The position numbers were made by a program, and so were the translations under genes. Of a DNA stretch of 6,922 bases, positions 1 through 4,886 are shown piece after piece. Below the pieces are notes generated by a model. The model had not been told where the DNA came from. It saw nothing but the letters and a program-made list of their open reading frames with translations, and made no database searches. The number at the start of each line of letters is the position of its first letter. The stretch's first letter is position 1. This DNA comes from Ktedonobacterales bacterium. GTDB lineage: Bacteria > Chloroflexota > Ktedonobacteria > Ktedonobacterales > JADMIN01. The DNA is taken from NCBI GenBank assembly GCA_025450405.1, contig JANWHL010000287.1, positions 1 to 6,922 of the forward strand, given 5' to 3'.

Positions 1-2
1 GC

Positions 3-200
3 AGTCCGGCCATCACCGCGTTGGTGCTGTCGATCGGCTGGGCTGTCGTGAGCGTCGGGCTGGGTGCTGGTCTGGCCACCATCGGCGGCCTCACGATGCG
101 CGAACATCCGAGTCCGGGCCCGGAGCAACGGCGCCACGCGGCGTCGCGGGGCGAGCGTGCGGGTATCCCCCAGCCCGTCCATCCGGTGCCGGACGTCTGA
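3..200 (+). CDS. C-terminal end of a membrane protein (5' partial)
   Basis: An open frame enters from the left edge in frame 3 and ends at TGA 198-200, giving 65 visible residues. The first 30 or so form a hydrophobic, Gly/Ala/Val/Leu-rich segment (around PAITALVLSIGWAVVSVGL), which reads as one or two transmembrane helices. It is followed by a Thr-Met-Arg boundary and a short hydrophilic tail rich in Arg, His and Pro, presumably cytoplasmic. Third codon positions are nearly all G or C, as in the real genes here, which supports coding. No start is visible, so the size and family of the protein cannot be judged, and I assign no function. The main alternative is a chance open frame in GC-rich DNA, but the membrane-like composition argues against that. 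Confidence 0.55.
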   Translation, partial: SPAITALVLSIGWAVVSVGLGAGLATIGGLTMREHPSPGPEQRRHAASRGERAGIPQPVHPVPDV

Positions 201-529
201 TACCGCGTCCGGGCGGATGGCCCGGGGCGGAATCCAGGCGCCTGAAGACGCGGCTGGAAGCCTCCGGCTACGAAGGCCACCTACATGGCCTGGGCGGAGA
301 TGGGAGGCAATGGCCACCGGCGCGGCCTGGGCGGAGTTGTGTGATACCCAGTCATGGTGATGGCTGGTGGCTTTCACGGGCAAGAAGGCGCGACGGGCGC
401 ATGGTTGGGAGACGGGAGTTCCTCGGAAACTCTCCCCTGGAAGGCCAGCGATGTGGCCGGAGGCGATGGACGCCGGCGTGGTATCCGCCGAGATGGTGTG
501 AAACCTCGAGGCGCGCGGCGCATGCTCTG
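201..529. other. Gene-free stretch between two converging genes
   Basis: No convincing gene is seen on either strand. The open frames here are short, overlap one another, and are Arg/Ala/Trp-rich in the way out-of-frame GC-rich DNA usually is. A 13-bp direct repeat, GGCCTGGGCGGAG, occurs at 287-299 and 324-336. A weak inverted repeat lies around 407-436 (GGGAG with CTCCC). Because the left gene reads rightward and the secreted-protein gene reads leftward, transcription terminators are expected here, but no hairpin with a T-tract was found. Confidence 0.4.
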
Positions 530-1462
530 TCAGCGCGCGTCTTCGCCGTCCGCGGCGCACGCCAGCCCGCTGCCAATCAGTGAGCCGCCGTGACCATCCG
601 CGGCGACGCCATACGGTGGGCAGACATCCGGGGCGTTGTAGACCGGCCGCAGGTGGGCCGCGGAGATATAGGCGGTCTGACCGGCGAGGCGGACCTGGAG
701 AGGAACCGTGAAGTCGACGGGACCAAGCTGGCTATCGCTCGGGTGCGGCGAGAAGCCGGATGACTCGGCATAGACGCTGGGAGTGTTCGCGCCCGTGACA
801 TCGCTGGTCCACGCGAAGCGGCCAACCGTTTTGCCGTCAAGCAGGGCGCGCCAGACTGGTGATCCGCCGCGCTCGCCCCCCGCGGGCACTGCGACTTCCA
901 GGGCGTACATATGCGTCGTGTCGTTAGCGCCGGCCGAGCCGTTGGGACCATAGACACACGGCCCTTTGCGCCCGTTGGCGGCGAAGGCGCAATAGAACCA
1001 GCCGGCGGCGTCGCGGTCATACCACGAGACGTAATAGCCCACTTGTATGAAGCTGCCATCCGCCAGGTACGCGCCCACCCAGAAATAGTCGGTGGTGCGG
1101 TCCGCGACTGCCTCGGGCAGGCGTGTGCGGATCGTGGTGCGCATGCCGTCGGCGTTGCGCGCCTCGGGGCCAGCGGATAGGCCGACCTGCCAGTATTCAT
1201 GCGCTACCGCGCCGGGCGCGCTGTATGGCCGGCGCGCACCCAATCCCGGCGCGGCGCCACGCTGCCCGTCGGCGCCCGCCAGGACAGGTACGGCCGCCAC
1301 GACTGAGCGGACCAGCGCGCCCCCACTGGCGGTCAGCGCGGAGCCGAGCCAGCCAGCCAGCGGCGCGATCAGCAGCAGGGAACAGAGGGCGAGGACGCGA
1401 CTCATGTGTCCGCGACCGCGCGGCAGGGGCGTCCGCGGCATGGCACGTCCGACCGCCAGCAT
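530..1462 (-). CDS. Secreted beta-sandwich protein, possibly eqolisin-like (unassigned)
   Basis: A 310-residue exported protein. The ATG at 1462 was chosen because GGGAGGG (1468-1474) sits five bases upstream; an in-frame ATG at 1405 lacks a ribosome site. Residues 1-22 are Arg-rich, and about 23-45 form a hydrophobic signal peptide or anchor (LALCSLLLIAPLAGWLGSAL). A low-complexity stretch to about 85 precedes a globular part (86-310) rich in Tyr, Trp, Gly and Val. Four Cys follow the signal (158, 169, 281, 302) and could form two disulfides. Motifs YWQVG (90-94), WVGAYLADGSFIQVGY (128-143), SWYDRD (146-151) and YAESSGF (231-237) recall, in order, the WxGID, LIQAG, YxxWYE and AEW blocks of G1 peptidases, with Gln92 and Glu233 as possible Gln/Glu dyad equivalents. 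That resemblance is judged by eye and may reflect only a shared concanavalin-A-like fold. It appears to be monocistronic. Confidence 0.72.
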   Translation of the reverse strand: MLAVGRAMPRTPLPRGRGHMSRVLALCSLLLIAPLAGWLGSALTASGGALVRSVVAAVPVLAGADGQRGAAPGLGARRPYSAPGAVAHEYWQVGLSAGPEARNADGMRTTIRTRLPEAVADRTTDYFWVGAYLADGSFIQVGYYVSWYDRDAAGWFYCAFAANGRKGPCVYGPNGSAGANDTTHMYALEVAVPAGGERGGSPVWRALLDGKTVGRFAWTSDVTGANTPSVYAESSGFSPHPSDSQLGPVDFTVPLQVRLAGQTAYISAAHLRPVYNAPDVCPPYGVAADGHGGSLIGSGLACAADGEDAR

Positions 1463-1467
1463 TATTG

Positions 1468-1474
1468 CCCTCCC
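1468..1474 (-). promoter_or_regulatory. Ribosome binding site fixing the secreted-protein start
   Basis: GGGAGGG on the minus strand lies five bases before ATG 1462. It is the only good Shine-Dalgarno site near any of the candidate starts (1633, 1462, 1441, 1405), so it decides the annotated start. Confidence 0.7.
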
Positions 1475-1761
1475 GCATGACCGCCCCGCAGCCAGCCGAC
1501 ATGCCCACGCCGGTGGCCGCGGGCCGCGTCCAGCCGCCGGAACTGATGACGGCGCCCACGACCGCACCGACGACCGCGCCCGCGTGGCGGCTCGCCCGTC
1601 ACGCTGTGCCGTAGGAGCTCGTGCAGGAATCATGCCCGGCCTGGTTGGCGCGACCGGATCACCCGGATCACGGGGTGGCCGCGGGATGGCCGCGGGATGG
1701 CGGAGGGATGGCCGTGCGGCGCGACTCGCTCAGCCTGGCAGTGGACCGGACCAGACGCGTG
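1475..1761. other. Gene-free stretch upstream of the secreted-protein gene
   Basis: No supportable gene. A plus-strand frame starting at ATG 1478 is a Pro/Thr/Ala repeat-like sequence with no ribosome site, and frames running into it from 1092 are antisense to the secreted-protein gene. A minus-strand promoter for that gene is expected here, but I see no TTGACA/TATAAT-like pair. The stretch contains the 11-bp tandem repeat at 1672-1715. Confidence 0.4.
1672..1715. repeat. Four-copy 11-bp tandem repeat
   Basis: Four consecutive 11-bp units of consensus GGGATGGCCGC: units begin at 1672 (GGGGTGGCCGC), 1683 (exact), 1694 (GGGATGGCGGA) and 1705 (GGGATGGCCGT). The 11-bp period equals about one helical turn, so the units present the same face of the DNA. 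The array lies between the rplL terminator hairpin and the secreted-protein gene. It could be a repeated protein-binding site in that gene's promoter region or simple slippage; the sequence does not decide. Confidence 0.75.
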
Positions 1762-1795
1762 CAGGGGGCGCGTCCGCATCGGGACACGCCCCCTG
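1762..1795 (-). terminator. Strong hairpin downstream of rplL
   Basis: A 14-bp stem (1762-1775 with 1782-1795) closes a 6-nt loop, starting 24 bases after the rplL stop. One position (1771/1786) is a C-A mismatch in plus-strand RNA but a G-U pair in minus-strand RNA, so the hairpin is unbroken only in the leftward transcript. No T-tract follows (GCACGCGTC), so it may act as a weak or factor-assisted terminator, or as a 3'-end stabiliser, rather than a classic intrinsic terminator. Confidence 0.6.
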
Positions 1796-1818
1796 GGGAA
1801 GATGAGCTGACGCGAGCG

Positions 1819-2217
1819 CTACTTGACTTCGGCCTTGGCGCCCGCCTCTTCGAGCTTTGCCTTGCCGGCGTTGGCCTCGTCCCTGGTCACGCCCTCTTTG
1901 CCAGGGACGGCCTGGGGGGCGGACTCGACGAAATCCTTGGCCTCCTTGAGGCCCAGACCGGTGAGTTCGCGAATCGCCTTGATGACGTTGATCTTGTTGG
2001 GGCCGAACTCTTGCAGCCAGAGGGTGAACTCGGTCTGCTCCTCGACGGGTGGGGCGGCCTCGGCGGCCCCACCAGCGGCGGCCGCGCCCGGAGCGGCAGC
2101 CACGGCAACGGCGGCGCTCACGCCCCACTGCTCCTGGAGCGCCTTGCTCAGCTTGACGAGATCGAGCACGGTCATGTCGCTCAGCTGCTTGATGATGGTA
2201 TCCATATCGATGGCCAT
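1819..2217 (-). CDS. rplL: Large ribosomal subunit protein bL12 (L7/L12)
   Basis: A 132-residue stalk protein, slightly longer than the usual 120-130. It binds ribosomal protein L10 as dimers and recruits and activates the translational GTPases (EF-Tu, EF-G, IF2). Residues 1-35 form the N-terminal dimerisation and L10-binding domain (IIKQLSDMTVLDLVKLSKAL). Residues 36-58 are a flexible Ala/Gly/Pro hinge. Residues 62-132 form the globular factor-binding domain, with the family signatures KINVIKAIRELTGLGLKEAK (75-94) and KLEEAGAKAEVK at the C-terminus. The start at 2217 is set by GGAGG five bases upstream. It follows rplJ with a 123-bp gap that holds a hairpin, and no gene follows it on the same strand before the terminator hairpin, so it is the last gene of a two-gene operon. 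It is very likely regulated through the rplJ leader. Confidence 0.97.
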   Translation of the reverse strand: MAIDMDTIIKQLSDMTVLDLVKLSKALQEQWGVSAAVAVAAAPGAAAAGGAAEAAPPVEEQTEFTLWLQEFGPNKINVIKAIRELTGLGLKEAKDFVESAPQAVPGKEGVTRDEANAGKAKLEEAGAKAEVK

Positions 2218-2317
2218 GGTGTCCTCCGTGGGTGGTGGTCCGAGGCCCGCGCACTGGCGGGCGCATCGGCGTGTGGTACTGGGTGATTGGGCTGGATTGT
2301 GGCTGGCGGGAACGCTC

Positions 2318-2337
2318 CCGGCGCGATCGCGCGCCGG
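2318..2337 (-). promoter_or_regulatory. GC hairpin between rplJ and rplL
   Basis: On the minus strand CCGGCGCG-CGAT-CGCGCCGG forms a perfect 8-bp, all-GC stem with a 4-nt loop, beginning three bases after the rplJ stop codon. Flanking CT/AG bases could extend it past a one-base bulge. No T-run follows, so full termination is unlikely. A role in mRNA processing or 3'-end protection, helping produce several L12 copies per L10, is plausible but inferred. Confidence 0.5.
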
Positions 2338-2340
2338 AGG

Positions 2341-2880
2341 CTAGGCGGCTTCGGCGTCGCCCAGCTGGCGGATCCGCGACTCGAGCGTGTTGATCAGGTC
2401 GCGCAGCGGCGCGCTGAGCACGCCGTACGTCTGGCTGAGCGGTCCCTGGATCGTGCCCACGACGTTGGCACGCACCTGGTTCATGGGTGGAGTTTTGGCG
2501 AGGGCCTCGACTTGCTCGGCCTTGATAGGCGTGCGGCCCAGGATGCCGGACTTGATAACCGGCGGGTGCGGGATGCGCGCGGTGCGCAGGAAGTCAGTGA
2601 TCGCCTTCGCGACGGCGACCTCGTCGTCGTAGCCGAGCGCGATCGTCGTCTGGCCGTGCAGCAGCGGCTCGAGGTTCTCGAGGTGCGCGCGCTCGGACGC
2701 GATGCGCAGCAGCGTGTTCTTGGCAACCTGCAGGTCGATACCGTTATTGCTGAGGCGCCGACGGAGGTCGGTAATCTCGGCGACAGTCATTCCCTGCGTT
2801 TGCAGCAGCACGGCGGCGCGCATCCGGCGCAGGCGCTCGGCGAGCCCCTCGATGATGGTGGCCTTGGCTTCGGTTGGCAT
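2341..2880 (-). CDS. rplJ: Large ribosomal subunit protein uL10 (L10)
   Basis: A 179-residue protein forming the base of the ribosomal stalk. It binds 23S rRNA with L11 and carries the L12 dimers on its C-terminal helix. The start MPTEAKATIIEGL (2880) is preceded by AAGGAG at 8-base spacing; the frame stays open further upstream, but that extension is Arg/Thr-rich and not conserved in the family. Family features are the N-terminal helix followed by MTVAEITDLRRRLSNNGIDL (about residues 31-50), the KNTLLRIA segment, the ALGYDDEVAVAKAITDF region, and a C-terminal L12-binding part (about 130-175, ending in ESRIRQLG). In E. coli and B. subtilis the L10-L12 complex represses its own operon through the leader RNA. 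The leader here carries the matching motif and a terminator. rplKA does not lie immediately upstream; the next gene there is divergent. Confidence 0.97.
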   Translation of the reverse strand: MPTEAKATIIEGLAERLRRMRAAVLLQTQGMTVAEITDLRRRLSNNGIDLQVAKNTLLRIASERAHLENLEPLLHGQTTIALGYDDEVAVAKAITDFLRTARIPHPPVIKSGILGRTPIKAEQVEALAKTPPMNQVRANVVGTIQGPLSQTYGVLSAPLRDLINTLESRIRQLGDAEAA

Positions 2881-3036
2881 GGCCGGGTCTCCTTTCCAGG
2901 TCGAGAGTCGGGGACGTGTGACGAGGGTGACCGACCTCGTCGCGGCTGTCGCGCGCGGCCTATTGGCCACGGGCGATCCTGTCCCCGCTTAGCACGCCAG
3001 TGAGAAGGCGGGCGGCCCGGAGAAACGGAAGGCACG

Positions 3037-3073
3037 AAAAAGGGCCTTCCGGTCAGCCGCCGACCGAAGGCCC
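3037..3073 (-). terminator. Intrinsic terminator/attenuator in the rplJ leader
   Basis: On the minus strand GGGCCTTCGGTC (3073-3062), loop GGCGGCT, and GACCGGAAGGCCC (3054-3042) form a 12-bp stem with one bulged G. A run of five T (3041-3037) follows at once. This is a textbook Rho-independent terminator. It lies about 130 nt into the transcript from the 3212-3240 promoter and 156 bp before the rplJ start. No gene lies between promoter and hairpin, so it must act as an attenuator rather than an upstream gene's terminator. Confidence 0.85.
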
Positions 3074-3129
3074 AGTGCGCGCGTCGCGGCGTAGCCCAAG
3101 AGGGGGACACGCGATTGGCGCGATGGATT

Positions 3130-3204
3130 CTTCGCCTCGGCAGGCCAACACCGTGCTTAAGCGCTTGTGAGCGCACCTGCTGTCTCTGGCGCGTATGCGA
3201 TTGT
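3130..3204 (-). ncRNA. Ribosomal protein L10 leader (autoregulatory 5' UTR element)
   Basis: The first 75 or so nt of the leftward transcript contain AGACAGCAGGTGCGC, a GCGC/GCGC hairpin followed by TTAA, and CCTGCCGAGGCGAAG. These are the parts I recognise from the L10 leader family. GCAGG (3180-3176) pairs with CCTGC (3144-3140), enclosing the GCGC-TCACAA-GCGC hairpin. The L10-L12 complex is known to bind such leaders and shut off its own operon. GCCGAGGCGAAG (3141-3130) can alternatively pair with CTTCGGTCGGC (3069-3059), the 5' arm and loop of the downstream terminator: two 5-bp helices around a small internal loop. That would be an antiterminator, which L10 binding would disrupt. The family call rests on motif recall; the antiterminator pairing is seen directly but untested. 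Confidence 0.75.
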
Positions 3205-3211
3205 CGGGGTC

Positions 3212-3240
3212 AGCATAGCACATGGGGAGATGACAGTCAA
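3212..3240 (-). promoter_or_regulatory. Housekeeping promoter of rplJ-rplL
   Basis: On the minus strand TTGACT (-35, 3240-3235) and TATGCT (-10, 3217-3212) are separated by exactly 17 bp, a near-consensus vegetative sigma site. Transcription should begin near 3204-3205, just before the L10 leader motif, giving a leader of about 324 nt. This explains how rplJL is expressed apart from rplKA. Confidence 0.8.
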
Positions 3241-3346
3241 GCCAAAGCTGGCGTTTTGGCCATCCCAGCCGCGTCGAGCATGAAGTTCGGCGCCTTGTGG
3301 CGCCTCGCGGGGGGCGAGCCATCCGTGACCGGATCCGTGGTTCGAG
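3241..3346. other. Spacer between two divergent promoters
   Basis: The DNA between the leftward rplJ promoter and the rightward annealing-gene control region holds two inverted repeats. These are GCCAAA (3241-3246) with TTTGGC (3255-3260), and a perfect GGCGCC-TTGT-GGCGCC (3289-3304). Neither is followed by a T-run. They could be operators or insulators, but no known binding site is recognised. Confidence 0.4.
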
Positions 3347-3358
3347 GAAAGAATGTTC
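3347..3358 (+). promoter_or_regulatory. Upstream SOS-type box, one mismatch
   Basis: GAAAGAATGTTC matches GAAC-N4-GTTC at seven of eight fixed positions. It is followed by TAGCGCGG, exactly as the downstream perfect box is. The two GTTC half-sites are 62 bp apart, about six helical turns, so two repressor dimers could sit on the same face and flank the promoter. It is weaker than the downstream box, and its function is inferred. Confidence 0.45.
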
Positions 3359-3366
3359 TAGCGCGG
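3355..3366 (+). repeat. 12-bp direct repeat, copy 1 of 2
   Basis: GTTCTAGCGCGG recurs exactly at 3417-3428. Each copy supplies the right half of an SOS-type box plus eight further identical bases. The extension beyond the half-site suggests a duplicated regulatory segment or a longer recognition sequence. Confidence 0.7.
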
Positions 3367-3377
3367 ACCCACACCCC

Positions 3378-3406
3378 TTGCCAAGCGCCGCCTGGCGGTA
3401 TACAAT
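3378..3406 (+). promoter_or_regulatory. Promoter of the annealing-protein gene
   Basis: TTGCCA (-35, 3378-3383) and TACAAT (-10, 3401-3406) are spaced 17 bp apart, a good vegetative promoter. The start should fall near 3412-3414, inside the SOS-type box at 3409-3420, leaving a 5' UTR of about 60 nt. Confidence 0.75.
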
Positions 3407-3408
3407 GA

Positions 3409-3420
3409 GAACACCAGTTC
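3409..3420 (+). promoter_or_regulatory. SOS (LexA/DinR-type) box at the start site
   Basis: GAACACCAGTTC is an exact GAAC-N4-GTTC palindrome, the core of the Gram-positive LexA (DinR) site. It begins two bases after the -10 hexamer and covers the expected transcription start, where a bound repressor would block polymerase. The gene behind it encodes a DNA-repair-type annealing protein, which fits SOS control. LexA binding is inferred from the motif, and the lineage's own LexA specificity is unknown. Confidence 0.6.
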
Positions 3421-3428
3421 TAGCGCGG
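3417..3428 (+). repeat. 12-bp direct repeat, copy 2 of 2
   Basis: GTTCTAGCGCGG, identical to 3355-3366. It begins with the right half-site of the perfect SOS-type box and runs into the 5' UTR of the annealing-protein gene. Confidence 0.7.
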
Positions 3429-3471
3429 GCGCGGTTCGCGAAGGGCCATCCGCGAAGGAGAGAGCAGCGAC

Positions 3472-4152
3472 ATGAGCGAGAACACCACCAGTGCGAAGAC
3501 TTTCCCCGCCAACTGGCTGATCGCCCAGGATTACAATCCCAACGACCACCTAATGAACCTCAAGGGCAAGGAGTATCTGGATGTCCAGAACCGCCTGCTG
3601 TGGTTCATTCGCGACCAGCGGGCGCTGATCGCATCGGGTCTGGCCACCGTACCCTACATCGTACGTACCGAATGCGTGGAGATGGACCGCGAGCGTGGCT
3701 GGGCGCATTTTAAGACGCGCGTGCGCGACGTGCTGGGCAATGAAGCTACGATGTATGGCAGCGAGGCGATGAAGGACTTCCCCGACTACGCCGAGAAGGC
3801 CAGCACCAAGGCGCTGGGTCGGGCGCTGCTGGCGCTGGGCTATGGTGCGGGCATGGCCCCGGAGCTGGAGGAGGGCGACCGCATCGTGGATTCGCCGGTC
3901 AGCCGGCCGAATATGGTGCGCCAGCGCCCTGAGGGCGGCCGACGCGAGCCGTACTCTGCCCCCGCGACCCCGGTTAGCCGCGCGGCCAGCGGCGCTGAGC
4001 CGGCCGCGACTGACCAGCAGCTGGCCAGCATCCGCAAGCTGTGCGCGACGCTGGGCAAGCCCGAGCCGGACGCGGCCCTGACCTACGCGCAGGCAAAGGA
4101 CATCATCGTCCAACTGAGCGGAGAGTATCAGCGGGCGCGCAAGGCCAGCTAA
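3472..4152 (+). CDS. Rad52/ERF-like single-strand DNA annealing protein (DdrA-type)
   Basis: A 226-residue protein. The start at ATG 3472 follows GAAGGAGA at about 9 bases. Residues 33-130 resemble the core of the Rad52/ERF/DdrA annealing family: KEYLDVQNRLLWF (33-45), a short beta region with RTECVEMD (65-72) and HFKTRVRD (79-86), and the hallmark GSEAMKDFPDYAEKASTKAL (96-115) running into GRALLALGYG. Such proteins anneal complementary single strands in recombinational repair. A disordered Pro/Ala/Arg linker (about 131-178) leads to a small helical C-terminal module, TDQQLASIRKLCATLG (180-195) to QLSGEY, like modules seen in recombination proteins of phages and GC-rich bacteria. It appears to be monocistronic. 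Its promoter carries an SOS-type box. The downstream gene converges 14 bp away. Base composition matches the surroundings, so there is no sign of recent phage origin. Family by pattern recognition. Confidence 0.78.
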   Translation: MSENTTSAKTFPANWLIAQDYNPNDHLMNLKGKEYLDVQNRLLWFIRDQRALIASGLATVPYIVRTECVEMDRERGWAHFKTRVRDVLGNEATMYGSEAMKDFPDYAEKASTKALGRALLALGYGAGMAPELEEGDRIVDSPVSRPNMVRQRPEGGRREPYSAPATPVSRAASGAEPAATDQQLASIRKLCATLGKPEPDAALTYAQAKDIIVQLSGEYQRARKAS

Positions 4153-4166
4153 CTAGAGCGATAAAT

Positions 4167-4886
4167 TTAGAGTTTGACCAGGCTGCGCTGCGCGGCCAGC
4201 GAGACCGCTTCGGTGCGGTTGGTGGCGCCGAGCTTGGTCATGATCGAGCTGACGTGGAATTTCGCCGTGCGCTCGCTAATCACGAGCCGCGCGGCGATTT
4301 CCTTGTTTGGGAGGCCCTGCGCCACGAGGTGGAGCACCTCCAGCTCGCGCGGAGTGAGGGGCACGGGCAGCGGCGGCACGGCCGGGTCCGCGCGCGCGGT
4401 GACCGCGGCCGCGCGATCGGCGACGGCTTCCGCCGCCCGCGACGCGGTGACCAGGCCAGGCATGGCACCACCGGTGACGTGGCGAATGAGTTTGGCCGCG
4501 ATGGCCGGCTCGAGCACCAGCTTGCCCTCATAGGCCAGGCGGACAGCACCGCAGAGGTCCTCGGCGCGGGCATCCTTCAAGAGATAGCTCACCGCTCCCG
4601 CGCGCAGCGCCTCGATGACATTTTCGTCGTCGCCATATGCCGTGAAAACCAGGAGATGGATTTCGGGATGGGCGGCATGGATGCGGCGCGTAGCCTCGAC
4701 GCCATTCATCACGGGCATCGCGAGGTCCATCAGCACCACATCCGGCCGCAACGCCTCGGCCAGCCGCACGGCGTCGGCACCGTCGCTGGCCTCACCCACC
4801 ACCTCGAAGTCCGACTGGGTCTCGAGGGCAAAGCGGATGCCGCCGCGGGTCATCGGATGGTCGTCCGCCAGCAGGATGTGGATCAT
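4167..4886 (-). CDS. NarL/LuxR-family response regulator
   Basis: A 239-residue two-component response regulator. Receiver domain, residues 1-120: acidic pocket D8/D9 (LLADDHP), phospho-acceptor D54 (VVLMDLAMP), T82 (FTA) and K104 (YLLKD), all the expected catalytic positions. An unusually long Ala-rich linker (about 137-175) follows. The LuxR-type helix-turn-helix spans 177-232: LTPRELEVLHLVAQGLPNKE, then ARLVISERTAKFHVSSIMTK. It should bind DNA as a dimer when phosphorylated. Its ATG overlaps the TGA of the histidine kinase gene by 4 nt (ATGA, 4883-4886), so the two are translationally coupled and almost certainly partners. Its targets are unknown; the neighbouring redox enzyme gene and the TGGCC direct repeats upstream of the kinase are candidates. 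It ends 14 bp from the convergent annealing-protein gene with no visible terminator between. Confidence 0.95.
   Translation of the reverse strand: MIHILLADDHPMTRGGIRFALETQSDFEVVGEASDGADAVRLAEALRPDVVLMDLAMPVMNGVEATRRIHAAHPEIHLLVFTAYGDDENVIEALRAGAVSYLLKDARAEDLCGAVRLAYEGKLVLEPAIAAKLIRHVTGGAMPGLVTASRAAEAVADRAAAVTARADPAVPPLPVPLTPRELEVLHLVAQGLPNKEIAARLVISERTAKFHVSSIMTKLGATNRTEAVSLAAQRSLVKL

Noticed and set aside
287..336. 13-bp direct repeat GGCCTGGGCGGAG as an insertion-site duplication
   Set aside because: The copies are separated by only 24 bp, with no terminal inverted repeats or transposase fragment between or around them.
407..436. Possible terminator hairpin GGGAG...CTCCC
   Set aside because: The stem is short and interrupted, and no T-tract follows on either strand.
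1092..1805. 237-residue plus-strand frame spanning the gene-free region
   Set aside because: It begins antisense to the secreted-protein gene, is Arg/Pro/Ala-rich, runs through the tandem repeat and into the rplL hairpin, and has no ribosome site.
2287..3003. 238-residue open frame on the plus strand
   Set aside because: It is the antisense shadow of rplJ.
3053..3322. 89-residue minus-strand frame over the rplJ leader
   Set aside because: Its start lies upstream of the rplJ promoter and it reads through the L10 leader and terminator stem, so it would not be translated from that transcript.
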